DNA from: Galaxea fascicularis
Lineage: Eukaryota; Cnidaria; Anthozoa; Scleractinia; Euphylliidae
Assembly (NCBI GenBank): GCA_948470475.1
Contig: OX419343.1
Location: 10,834,379 to 10,898,378, forward strand
Length of the DNA stretch: 64,000 nucleotides
Direction of reading: 5' to 3'
The notes below the pieces were generated by a model. That model was not told the DNA's origin. It ran no database searches and saw nothing but the letters and a program-made list of their open reading frames with translations. The position numbers and the translations under genes are program-made. Below, in pieces: positions 60,001 to 64,000 of the stretch (position 1 is the stretch's first letter; each line of letters opens with the position of its first letter).

Positions 60001-63000
60001 CTTTGTTCATTTAAACGTTGTTAAACGCCTCAAGAATGAAGCGGTCTCGTTACCAACCTCAAAAAGCTTATGTTAGGATTTCCTACAGAAAGTAACTTCG
60101 ATCCATAACGGCACCAGTTTCTCCCGGTAAGAGTTCAAGCGATATGCTGCTTCAGAAATGCCCGCATGTTTATAACACGGTTTCTGGTAAATGCAAATAT
60201 GAAACACCCAAAGGAAATTATTGTGATTACAATTTCGCACAAGGACTGAGAGCCGACGCACAAAAGTTATTTGTTAATCCTGTTAAACCGCAAAAATAAG
60301 AAGTCCCTTGAGAGGATATTTTGGGAAAAAATCAATTGCAGGGTATAAACAATGTTTAACAAAATGCACGTTGGTGTTTGGAAGCCAAGGCAGCTTGGTT
60401 CCGACCAATTTTAAATGGTGAATTCAAACAGTGAGAGTTTCTCCCCAAGAATTTTTAAAGTCTAAGACTTACCTCAAGGGAGAAAGAAGTATTTTAAGGA
60501 TCTTAAATCACAACTTAATTTAATACGACATAACCCATTGTCAAACAATCCTCCGGTCCACCCCCTCCTCCCCGCCCCCCGCATCTCCTACCTCGCCTTA
60601 ATTCGTTCACCAAACAAAAACTGTTTCAAAATATTTTGCTCTAAAATTTTTCTCGGTAATGTTCTGGTTTGCTTCGGGCCAGTCTGCGTTTGAGCGTGAT
60701 TTTCTTTTTTCATTCTCCTTTTGCTTCTCATTTCATTCTTTTCTCTTTTTTTGTTTTGAGTTGTTTGTGTTGACATCTTCAAAACAAAATCACGAAAATA
60801 TCCAAAATCGTAATATCTAAGAACCGCAAAAAGTAGTTACCTAAAGGTACCGGTGGATTTTACTGATGGGTTCCGTACCTTCTATTAATTGTGATTTTTC
60901 TTCAGCCATCCTTGCCTCGAGTTCTTCATTCATCTCTTCCATTTCCTGCTGCAAGCGAACCCTGGTTTCCTCGATATCCTTGTCAGCGGCAAGCTGAACC
61001 TGATCCTGAAGATTTTTGACTTCATGTAACATCTCCTCTTTGAGTTTCTCCATCTCTTCCAAGTGTTGAGCTTCAAGTTGGCTCCTTGCTTGTTCGAGTT
61101 GTTTCCCATACGTTCCCTCGGATTGAGGGCCTTCTTTTACCGCCTCGTCTGCTTTAACCGCTTCTAGCGCTTCAGCAAACGCCTGTTTAAGCTTAACTAT
61201 CTCATCGTCTTTTTGCTGCTCCAGTTCATCTTTCAGGAAAGCCATCTTACTTTGATGCTGTTTCTCCAGGTCTTCTCTCAAAGCGTCGAATTTCTCTTTC
61301 TCTGACAAGTCAAGCATTTGTTCTCTGAGTACTTTCACTTCGTTACTCATCTCTTCTTTAAGGTTTAGCATTTCGCTTTGATGTTCGGCGGTAAGACGTT
61401 CTCTTAGAGCTTCGAGCTCGCCTTGATGCTTTGTCTCAACTTCTTCTGCGAAAAGCTGCATTTTCGCTTCGTCTGAGGCGACAAGAAGTTCTTCTTTCAA
61501 AGCTTCAACATCCTCGGCGAAAAGCTCTTTCACGTCATTCAACTCTTTTTCATGTTTACTCTCTAGTTCGCCCCTCACAGACAAAATCTCTTTTTCATGA
61601 GAAACTTTCATATCCTCGTAAATGTCTTTGAACTGCTCTCGTTCTGTTTCCAGTCTGGCGCCTAACTCGTCGACCTGTTTGCGGCATTTTTCCATTTCCT
61701 CCAACAAGTATTTCTCGTCGAATTCTCGGCTATCGCTCATTGATCGGTTCTTGTCTTTCAAAGAAGCAATTTCCTCTTCATAATGCTGCTTAATGTCTTT
61801 GAGTTTCGACTCATACTGTTGGAATAATTCTTTATCGCTATTACTGTCTTTCGCTAACCACTGTTTAGATAGTTCAATCTCCTCTTTAAGCTCTTTTATC
61901 TGTGAATCGTATTCCGCACACAAGTCTTTAATCTGCCCTTCGTGCTGTTCCAAAATCTCATGTATCTTATCCTCGTAGGTCTGAATGATGTCGTCCTTTT
62001 TAGAACTGTCATCTGCCATCTCCAATTTCGCCTCTTCGACTTGCTGCACGGCTTGCAAGGCAAGCTCCGCGCGCACGTTCGAAACCTCATCCAGCAAATC
62101 GCTGTACTGCCGACGTTTCAAGACACTAATTTCTTTCTCGTGGCTCTCACTGAGATCACTCAACTCTTCTTCCTTTGCAGTTAACTCCTGTCTTAAGACT
62201 TCCATTTCCTTTTCATGCTTCTCATTCAAATCCGCCTTTAATTGTTTCAGCGCTTTTCGATGTTCAATTTCCAGGGTCTCCACGTCAGCGGACAACCTAA
62301 GAGCCGTTTTTTCGTAATCCTTTTGGCTCTCCATTCTTAACTCCTCTATTTCTTGTTCATGCTCCGCGCTTAGTTTAAGGCGCATCTTTTCCAAAGCTTG
62401 CGCATTTTGCATCGCTGACTTAGCACTCAGCTTGGCGAAATCCTTCAACTTTTCCTCCTGGAATTTTCCTCTTAAATCCTCTAGTTCGATCTCGTGACGC
62501 GACCTTAGAGAGCGAATTTCATCTTCATGTTGTTCAGCTAACTCTCCTTTACAGTTTTCTATTTCCTCTTCTTTAGCGCGTTCGCATTCTAGCTTTAAAC
62601 TCTCGACCTCCTGATCATGTTTTTCTTGAAGCTCTTTTACAAGCTTTCCTAGATCCTCCTCGTATTTTTCGCCGAGATCTTTCACAGTGCTTTGCAGTTC
62701 GGTGAAATGTTCATTGTCCATGTCCTGCTTAACTCTGAGCAGCTCGGTCTGTAGTTCTCCTATTTCCTTTGCATGTTGTTGCTCCTTGGATATAAACCTA
62801 CGAAAAAAAAGAAATAGGCAGAAAGGGAAAGATATGGATTTTACACTCCTTTTGCACATCATCTTCCAACTGTAAGAGACTTTTATATGTTTGCGTCTCT
62901 GCATGGAAAAGGAACATAGCTTTGGCTTTTCGGAAGTCGTGTCTCAGCCACAAAATAAAGTGAAAAGTGTCGATAATTTACCTCGCCAGAAATAACCATC

Positions 63001-63832
63001 TTACTCTGATCGTCAATTATGATTTGAAATGTTACCTCCTCTCCATCTCTTCCGACAATTTCTCCAGGTCCCGAACATGCTCCAACTCGGTCTCCATCTT
63101 GTCCTGTTCCAAACCAGACCTAACCCTCTCCACTTCCTCGGCGTGCATTTGATCGCCTTCCAGAAGTCGCTTCTCGAAATCCGCCTTCAAAGTTTCCAGC
63201 TCCGCCAAGTGTTTCTCCTTCATCTCAGCACGCTGCCGATCAAGCTGAGCCCGCAAGCATTCGAGCTGTTGCGCATGCTCCTTAGCTGTGTCATCATACG
63301 TCCCTTCCAAATCCTCACGCAAGCGCTTTAGTTTATCGTGCTCGCGTTTCACCTGCTCATTTATCTCCTGAATCTCTTCATCATGTAATTTCTCCAAGCG
63401 CCGTCTCGTCTCTGTAGCCTGTTGTAACAATTGTTCATGCTCGTTCCTCAACAGCTCCAACTCCTCAGCGTGTTTCTTTCCCAGATCATCTAGGGCCGCG
63501 CTCGTAACTTCAGCTCTTTCCTGTTCGAGTTTTTCCCGCAAATCTTCCAACTCTTGGTCGTGTTTTTCAGTCAGAGTTTGTTCAACGTCTTCGAGTTTTT
63601 CTCGAAATTCCTCCATGAGCTTGTTTCTCAAAGTGTTCAGTTCGTTCATGTGAGCTTCGTTCACGGCCGTCTCGCTTTGCTGCATCGCATCCCCTAAGGT
63701 TTCTTGATGTTTTTCTCTCAGCTCTTGCAGTTCTTTTTCTTGTCTCTCTTCAAATTCTTCTTGTTGCTGGGACAATTTTTCACTCAATTCATGTTCGTGT
63801 TTCTCCTTGAGATCATCCATGTCTCTCTCAAG
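31118..63832 (-). CDS. Pericentrin/AKAP9-type centrosomal scaffold with PACT domain (gene span, 33 exons, 5' end outside window)
   Basis: Thirty-three exons on the minus strand connect with fully consistent intron phases into 3,702 residues; the N-terminus lies beyond the right edge. Almost the whole product is acidic/basic coiled coil without membrane segments or signal peptide. The last exon starts with a PACT domain (ILKLYKRFIKAESFRKALVY...KKYLLLLLGGFQDCE...FRTVARAVLAIQRMNFLV). In pericentrin, AKAP450 and insect Plp this domain anchors the protein at centrioles through calmodulin-binding basic helices. Such proteins scaffold gamma-tubulin complexes, kinases and phosphatases in pericentriolar material. 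Vertebrates have two paralogues (PCNT, AKAP9); which one this cnidarian-type gene matches cannot be decided by eye. Residue numbers in the exon entries count from the first base of the right-most exon. Coiled-coil similarity alone is non-specific, so the name rests on PACT. Confidence 0.9.
32662..32874 (-). CDS. Pericentrin-like exon 32 (residues 3288-3358)
   Basis: Acceptor TGTATAACCAG|AAC, donor GCTAAG|GTAAGA. NSRLTREHAESVLKAEREMW, coil, then an acidic bend (GHESDTDDITWPRAK) leading into the PACT domain. Confidence 0.87.
33217..33402 (-). CDS. Pericentrin-like exon 31 (residues 3226-3287)
   Basis: Acceptor TTCATTGTTAG|GAT, donor GAACAG|GTGCGA. DGQTVPLSPIKAAAQERIVR, then coiled coil; contains an LSPIK site of CDK type. 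Confidence 0.85.
33758..33851 (-). CDS. Pericentrin-like exon 30 (residues 3194-3225)
   Basis: 94 nt; acceptor GTTTATTTAG|G, donor ATAGAC|GTATGT. DNKEVEEVKQSLGNLLKELE, then QIRATLTVHID. Confidence 0.82.
34421..34545 (-). CDS. Pericentrin-like exon 29 (residues 3153-3194)
   Basis: Acceptor CTCCCCACAG|GAA, donor CCAAG|GTAATT (phase 2). EASMYPLRMRLLLHQQQLES, then MRQQHQVLINKHQNSIDLAK; Gln/Leu-rich helix. Confidence 0.83.
34912..35202 (-). CDS. Pericentrin-like exon 28 (residues 3056-3152)
   Basis: Acceptor TTTTTCTCAG|AAA, donor GAGAAG|GTAAGT. KQLVELTGTLEEERVRARRL through LETQSLKLSEK; highly charged coil. Confidence 0.87.
35842..36029 (-). CDS. Pericentrin-like exon 27 (residues 2993-3055)
   Basis: Acceptor CACTCTTTAG|AA, donor GTGCAG|GTAATG. 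LQAALNAARDRSVELSTSLE, then DEKNRSTFLEVSLENEKEKK, parallel in pattern to exon 26. Confidence 0.86.
36514..36672 (-). CDS. Pericentrin-like exon 26 (residues 2940-2993)
   Basis: Acceptor TTTTTCAACAG|AA, donor AATAAAG|GTAATT. ERDRETIEELSIALRDEKSR, then AEQIQLALTNEKRQTEALKH. Confidence 0.86.
36793..37506. other. Intron between pericentrin-like exons 25 and 26
   Basis: No bounded element or exon recognised; A/T-rich with simple frames only. Confidence 0.4.
37507..37793 (-). CDS. Pericentrin-like exon 25 (residues 2844-2940)
   Basis: Acceptor TGTCTTTCAG|A, donor CCTCAG|GTAAGT. TSLEAERVRHSNQTQALELE through LESELETSKTLQGEAS. Confidence 0.86.
38607..38778 (-). CDS. Pericentrin-like exon 24 (residues 2787-2844)
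   Basis: Acceptor TGTATTCAG|TG, donor CTCAA|GTAAGT (phase 2). Starts a run of exons (24-28) that each encode a similar coil of the form L..EK.R...LS.ALE.EK.Q...LK. Confidence 0.84.
39212..39287 (-). CDS. Pericentrin-like exon 23 (residues 2762-2787)
   Basis: 76 nt; acceptor CTTTTCCCAG|AAC, donor CACAGT|GTAAGA. NQGLLEQLRKDLDEARQQER, then DIKTQ. Confidence 0.83.
39654..39767 (-). CDS. Pericentrin-like exon 22 (residues 2724-2761)
   Basis: Acceptor ATTTTTCAG|GAT, donor GGACAG|GTAAAC. DELTSRVMEELRKKDRNSLL, then AEIQELRQAATTKPPIGQ. Confidence 0.85.
39923..40033 (-). CDS. Pericentrin-like exon 21 (residues 2687-2723)
   Basis: Acceptor CTGTTTTAG|GTG, donor ACACAG|GTAGAG. VFEKDRDVLVAELRTFQIVN, then GLDSPATGLLRTQIQTQ. 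Confidence 0.84.
40665..40724 (-). CDS. Pericentrin-like exon 20 (residues 2667-2686)
   Basis: 60 nt, PGKLPLECDWRADLLNAVQK, with acceptor TTTACCTCAG|CCT and donor CAGAAG|GTGAGA. The W-R-A-D-L-L helix followed by FEKDRDVLVAEL in the next exon recalls a conserved C-terminal block of the family (from memory). Confidence 0.82.
40820..41685. mobile_element. 866-bp TTAA-flanked compound foldback element
   Basis: Ends GGTGGCTCAAAACAG / complement, each directly next to TTAA (40816-40819 and 41686-41689). The arms extend about 330 bp with high identity. Instead of a single centre there are two: around 41154 and 41351 the sequence GAGCCACCTTAAATTTTCG is followed by its own complement. TTAA target use points to the piggyBac or Kolobok type; there is no transposase frame. 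Confidence 0.88.
42247..42447 (-). CDS. Pericentrin-like exon 19 (residues 2600-2666)
   Basis: Acceptor TTTCTCCAG|GGT, donor TCCACA|GTAAGA. GLLSNLHTEAETIKSLIGAV, a Pro-rich linker (SPDVPAVQSTWPAEK), then a helix LLEAVKSLKNLLAQTRKAST. Confidence 0.84.
42794..42964. mobile_element. Tc1/mariner-pogo-type MITE
   Basis: TA-flanked 171-bp element. The left end TACAGTGGAAGTCCGTTAAT and the right end, read as complement TACAGTGGAACACCGCCAT, share CAGTGGAA, the usual start of pogo/Tigger-like elements. The internal repeats TCGTATTAACGGGGTGGTCG fit the same group. Confidence 0.88.
43111..43265 (-). CDS. Pericentrin-like exon 18 (residues 2548-2599)
   Basis: Acceptor CCATTTAG|GT, donor ATTGAG|GTATAT. 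DSASPEMRMRLSSALDENEQ, LDSELVGQLVRQARIKS; includes an SSP site. Confidence 0.84.
43834..44074 (-). CDS. Pericentrin-like exon 17 (residues 2468-2548)
   Basis: Acceptor CTTATTGTAG|AAG, donor ATCAG|GTAGGC. KLKSVEENLKRQYENQLTAV, then a basic coil ending REIERLLSISG. Confidence 0.86.
44645..44820. repeat. CCCTTTAAACCC-type repeat fragment
   Basis: GACCCTTTAAACCCGAGAGT, GATCAGCATCAAAATTCTCC and later GAGAATTTAAATTTTGATC resemble a MITE with one degraded end. It is related in style to the CCCTTTAACTCC elements at 30093 and 54743, but only the left end is clear. Confidence 0.45.
44853..45164 (-). CDS. Pericentrin-like exon 16 (residues 2364-2467)
   Basis: Acceptor TTATCTGCAG|ATG, donor CAGCAG|GTGAGG. 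MKTMSQDLNQVQEAVRIKEN, coiled coil, then a short Gly/Pro break (QRGAPSGAEDALSASQQ). Confidence 0.87.
45519..45627. repeat. Foldback element in the intron between exons 15 and 16
   Basis: Arms GAACAGTGAATTTTGTTTCC...GAGAATCTCAATGT / complement, extended by GACTAGTCC and GGACCAGTC. Sequence just left (ATTACACATTCATTCCTTTG) is also similar to 750-795 near the start of the window. Confidence 0.8.
46703..46972. mobile_element. MITE in the intron between exons 15 and 16
   Basis: Inverted ends TCCGGTCCGTACTGCGCA and complement TCCAGTCCGTACTGCGCA, about 270 bp. Longest internal frames are not recognisable. Superfamily unassigned. Confidence 0.7.
46994..47259 (-). CDS. Pericentrin-like exon 15 (residues 2275-2363)
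   Basis: Acceptor GGGTTCCAG|AT, donor AAACAG|GTTAGT. Coiled coil DALIRQQKVIEELEGQVKEL through EAEELLAKQ. Confidence 0.87.
47709..47840. repeat. Foldback with perfect 42-bp arms
   Basis: 47709-47750 is the exact complement of 47799-47840, separated by 48 bp of AT-rich DNA. A (TTAG)n run (47846-47880) follows. The perfect arms imply recent insertion or gene conversion. Confidence 0.92.
48043..48084. repeat. (ATT)n microsatellite
   Basis: About 14 uninterrupted trinucleotide units in a pericentrin-like intron. Confidence 0.95.
48187..48565 (-). CDS. Pericentrin-like exon 14 (residues 2149-2275)
   Basis: Acceptor TGAAATAG|GAG, donor TTAAAG|GTAACC. EQLNRVKHANGAERDETPTP, then a Met/Glu-rich coil (LAEQMEEMNQMMEEQQKLLE). 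Confidence 0.87.
49039..49644 (-). CDS. Pericentrin-like exon 13 (residues 1947-2148)
   Basis: Acceptor CTCAATAG|GTG, donor CTCAAG|GTTAGT. A Gly/Gln-rich start (VTTVETVEGGIHGEELWG), then coiled coil. Confidence 0.88.
49675..49792. repeat. Cluster of tetranucleotide microsatellites
   Basis: Successive runs of GTCG/GTCA, CTGG, GGCG, GCAG and CCAG units immediately 5' of pericentrin-like exon 13 on the minus strand. Confidence 0.85.
49894..51171 (-). CDS. Pericentrin-like exon 12 (residues 1521-1946)
   Basis: 1,278 nt; acceptor TCTTTGTAG|TGG, donor ATACAG|GTTTTT. Begins WNQARVAQKELHDVTAQRNE. Uninterrupted Glu/Lys-rich coiled coil (LKEELEEKERLQNELNKANE and similar) without the His module. Confidence 0.88.
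51607..51679 (-). mobile_element. tRNA-derived SINE-like head
   Basis: On the minus strand, TTTTGGCTTGATGGTTCAGT, TGATAGAGCACTCCATCAGC and then GGTATTCAACCCTCG imitate the D-arm/A box and the T-arm/B box of a tRNA. The cloverleaf is not complete, so it is a SINE head or tRNA pseudogene. Confidence 0.6.
51680..51861. repeat. Foldback next to the SINE-like head
   Basis: Arms AGGACACTTGCATGATGACG..CATTTGACTAC / complement with GTAGTCAAATGGTGTCATCG. Good match over about 60 bp with a ~60-bp AT-rich loop. Confidence 0.8.
52098..52165 (-). CDS. Pericentrin-like exon 11 (residues 1498-1520)
   Basis: 68 nt; acceptor GTTTTTAG|AC, donor AAACAG|GTTTAA. Reads SGVRLRSAAQKLLEVVAMMTKQ. It matches phase on both sides, which argues that this short exon is real. 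Confidence 0.8.
52470..52510. repeat. Poly-purine (A/AAAG) tract
   Basis: A-rich tract with interspersed G, inside the intron between exons 10 and 11. Confidence 0.85.
52665..52823 (-). CDS. Pericentrin-like exon 10 (residues 1445-1498)
   Basis: Acceptor GATCGATAG|CT, donor ATTATAG|GTAAGA. Ser/Asp-rich, non-coiled linker (ELSESEDNTLTSKTDLSMLS) that may be a phosphorylated hinge. Confidence 0.84.
53866..54170 (-). CDS. Pericentrin-like exon 9 (residues 1343-1445)
   Basis: Acceptor TTTCGCTAG|A, donor GGAG|GTAAGA. Begins ALQRTNERLLKLLSDMVKQ, AASTEETINKQLEDL, a helical block resembling the central conserved helix of pericentrin/AKAP450 proteins, from memory and not verified. It then runs into a Gly/Pro-rich linker (GLFPGGLLTSTPAAGPS). 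Confidence 0.86.
54249..54443. repeat. Imperfect foldback in the intron between exons 8 and 9
   Basis: Left-arm blocks CCACTCACTGG, TACCCCTTAAATCTACCAAA and GCAGCCATGGACAGCT oppose AGCTGTCCATGGCTGC, TTTGGTAGATTCAAGGGGTA and AATGAGTGG in inverse order. Confidence 0.78.
54573..54724 (-). CDS. Pericentrin-like exon 8 (residues 1293-1343)
   Basis: Acceptor TCTATTAG|ATG, donor GAAAG|GTGACT, phase 2 out. Reads MEAEQARLQDDLNRQADNFN, then LVLTRRDREHQ. Confidence 0.82.
54743..54955. mobile_element. CCCTTTAACTCC-type MITE, copy 2
   Basis: Ends AGCCCTTTAACTCCCAAGAT and complement of CTGGGATTAAAGGGTT; about 210 bp, same size and layout as 30093-30303. It sits just 18 bp upstream (in transcript terms) of exon 8. 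Confidence 0.7.
55204..55334. repeat. Complete foldback MITE
   Basis: Arms ATGTTGTGGTTCAATTTTTT.. and ..GATTGAACCACAACAT with matching TTTAAATTTTATTTTCCTTTG. The same left arm occurs alone at 20862-20930. Confidence 0.85.
55425..55481 (-). CDS. Pericentrin-like exon 7 (residues 1274-1292)
   Basis: A 57-nt microexon-like unit, DENEKLLNKLQEKQSLLNE, with acceptor TTTTCAG|GAC and donor GAG|GTGGGC. In phase with both neighbours. Confidence 0.8.
55546..55932. mobile_element. 387-bp MITE with 9-bp target duplication
   Basis: ATGTCGAAC is repeated exactly at 55537-55545 and 55933-55941. Terminal inverted repeats are TTACCCTGGGTACCTGAGGT and the complement of ACCTCTGGAGCCAGGGT. A 9-bp duplication (or 8 bp, depending on the chosen end) fits a Mutator-like or hAT-like non-autonomous element. 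Confidence 0.82.
56231..56410 (-). CDS. Pericentrin-like exon 6 (residues 1214-1273)
   Basis: Acceptor CTTGGTAG|GAA, donor GCTAGG|GTATGT. Coiled coil: ELDRVKSELRDSEDKAATLE through EKDYIAEIDRAR. Confidence 0.85.
56544..56680 (-). mobile_element. LINE 3'-end fragment with (TTGTA)n tail
   Basis: Minus-strand (TTGTA)n tail, then GAAATGCAAATAAATTATTG. Resembles the 3' terminus of the CR1/L2-type copy at 1717, with a different tail unit. No coding remains. Confidence 0.5.
56847..57273. mobile_element. Long palindromic MITE, copy 2, with nested insertion
   Basis: Inverted copy of 23082-23433. A ~100-bp insertion at about 57081-57184 that ends in GATAAACTGAAACTGAAACT interrupts the right half and looks like a small retroposon tail. 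Confidence 0.85.
57515..57766 (-). CDS. Pericentrin-like exon 5 (residues 1130-1213)
   Basis: Acceptor TTCCATCAG|GTT, donor AAAAAG|GTTGGT. The last His modules (AHAKEIDAFKVAL, AHGKQVLELQSLL) are here. Confidence 0.86.
58085..58411 (-). CDS. Pericentrin-like exon 4 (residues 1021-1129)
   Basis: Acceptor CCCTTAG|GCG, donor TCTCAG|GTAAAT. Coiled coil with KHVQEINILKANHVAEIERL, again with 11-residue His spacing. Confidence 0.88.
58555..58780. repeat. Retroelement 3'-end-like fragment, (GAAT)n
   Basis: GAATGAATGAATGAA followed by GCTTTATTTAATCTCGGGAT; likely a LINE tail on the minus strand. The right border is not visible. Confidence 0.4.
59303..59646 (-). CDS. Pericentrin-like exon 3 (residues 906-1020)
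   Basis: Acceptor GTTTTCACAG|AG and donor CATGAG|GTAAGC. Contains QHSNEIEALHKKHSDELKAL, where consecutive His residues are 11 positions apart. Confidence 0.88.
59647..60878. other. Intron between pericentrin-like exons 2 and 3
   Basis: 1.2 kb without a bounded repeat or recognised gene. The start (60841-60878) is the read-through part of exon 2's open frame. Confidence 0.5.
60879..62797 (-). CDS. Pericentrin-like exon 2 (residues 266-906)
   Basis: Largest exon (1,919 nt). Acceptor TTTTTTCGTAG|G; donor AGAAG|GTACGG is chosen because it alone supplies phase 1. The frame itself stays open to a stop at 60841. Continuous coiled coil carrying about 17 His modules such as EKHEKEMEVLRQEL, SKHEKELNDVKELF and TKHQGELEALRERL. 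Confidence 0.88.
63036..63832 (-). CDS. Pericentrin-like exon 1 of window (residues 1-265)
   Basis: Acceptor CACCTTTCAG|CTT and donor AGGAG|GTAACA (phase 2). A dense array of the His module: EKHEHEL, EKHDQELEDLREKL, KKHAEELELLRNEH, EKHLAELETLKADF. At least one more exon must lie beyond the window edge. Confidence 0.88.
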
Positions 63833-64000
63833 CTGAAAGGTGAAAATCACAGGGAGTTAATCTCAAATACAGCATGGATGGAGGCAATACTGATGCACCA
63901 GAAGGTACGGCACAACAGAGGTGGCAATATATCACAGTAGATTGATAAAGTAGAACCACAAGTATTAATCTACTGGGATTACGACTCAAGTAAACACGAA

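Noticed and set aside
60841..60878. Exon 2 open frame to the TAG at 60841 as the end of the large gene
   Set aside because: A phase-1 donor at 60878 joins exon 3 perfectly, and thirty more phase-consistent exons follow.
61431..62317. Plus-strand frames opposite the large exon 2
   Set aside because: Antisense shadows of a Glu/Lys-rich coding exon (Ser/Leu/Phe-rich peptides).
1..64000. CRISPR arrays, bacterial operons, Shine-Dalgarno sites, rho-independent terminators
   Set aside because: No regularly spaced direct repeats with unique spacers; gene structure is eukaryotic with GT-AG introns, so bacterial signals were not called.

Overview
The window looks like nuclear DNA from a metazoan with intron-rich genes, most likely an anthozoan cnidarian such as a stony coral. 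The evidence is three animal-type spliced genes, AT-rich noncoding DNA, and a dense mix of LINE, Penelope-like, SINE-like, foldback and MITE sequences. The taxonomic call is inference; no ribosomal or organellar marker is present.

Region 1 (1-10.7 kb) has no intact gene. It holds a broken GIY-YIG (Penelope-type) relic near 1.0-1.3 kb, a 5'-truncated CR1/L2-like LINE on the minus strand (1.72-3.71 kb), a ~556-bp tandem duplication (7.15-8.24 kb), a minisatellite and a GC-rich hairpin.

Region 2 (10.7-13.4 kb, minus) is a three-exon battenin/CLN3-family membrane protein of about 432 aa. Exons 1 and 2 are well supported. The last splice junction is inferred and is bracketed by a perfect 25-bp inverted repeat.

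Region 3 (13.4-20.3 kb) is intergenic. It contains a Penelope-like element remnant with inverted terminal arms and several dispersed direct repeats and foldbacks.

Region 4 (20.35-27.55 kb, plus) is a five-exon acyl-CoA oxidase of 654 aa, complete from ATG to stop. Its introns carry foldback elements and an 877-bp hAT-like element.

Region 5 (31.1-63.8 kb, minus) holds 33 exons of one giant coiled-coil gene. All intron phases are mutually consistent and give an open reading frame of 3,702 residues that continues off the right edge. The C-terminal exon encodes a PACT domain (pericentrin/AKAP450 centrosomal targeting), so this is the single pericentrin/AKAP9-type scaffold gene. Its N-terminal third is built from a His-containing, partly 11-residue coiled-coil module.

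The three genes are unrelated in function (lysosomal/endosomal membrane protein, fatty acid oxidation, centrosome scaffold), and nothing suggests an operon or a cassette system. I found no CRISPR array, rRNA or intact tRNA gene. The most unusual signals are the intron-bracketing inverted repeat in the CLN3-like gene, the doubled palindrome inside a TTAA-flanked foldback, the His-hendecad array in the pericentrin-like protein, and one palindromic MITE family shared by introns of two genes.
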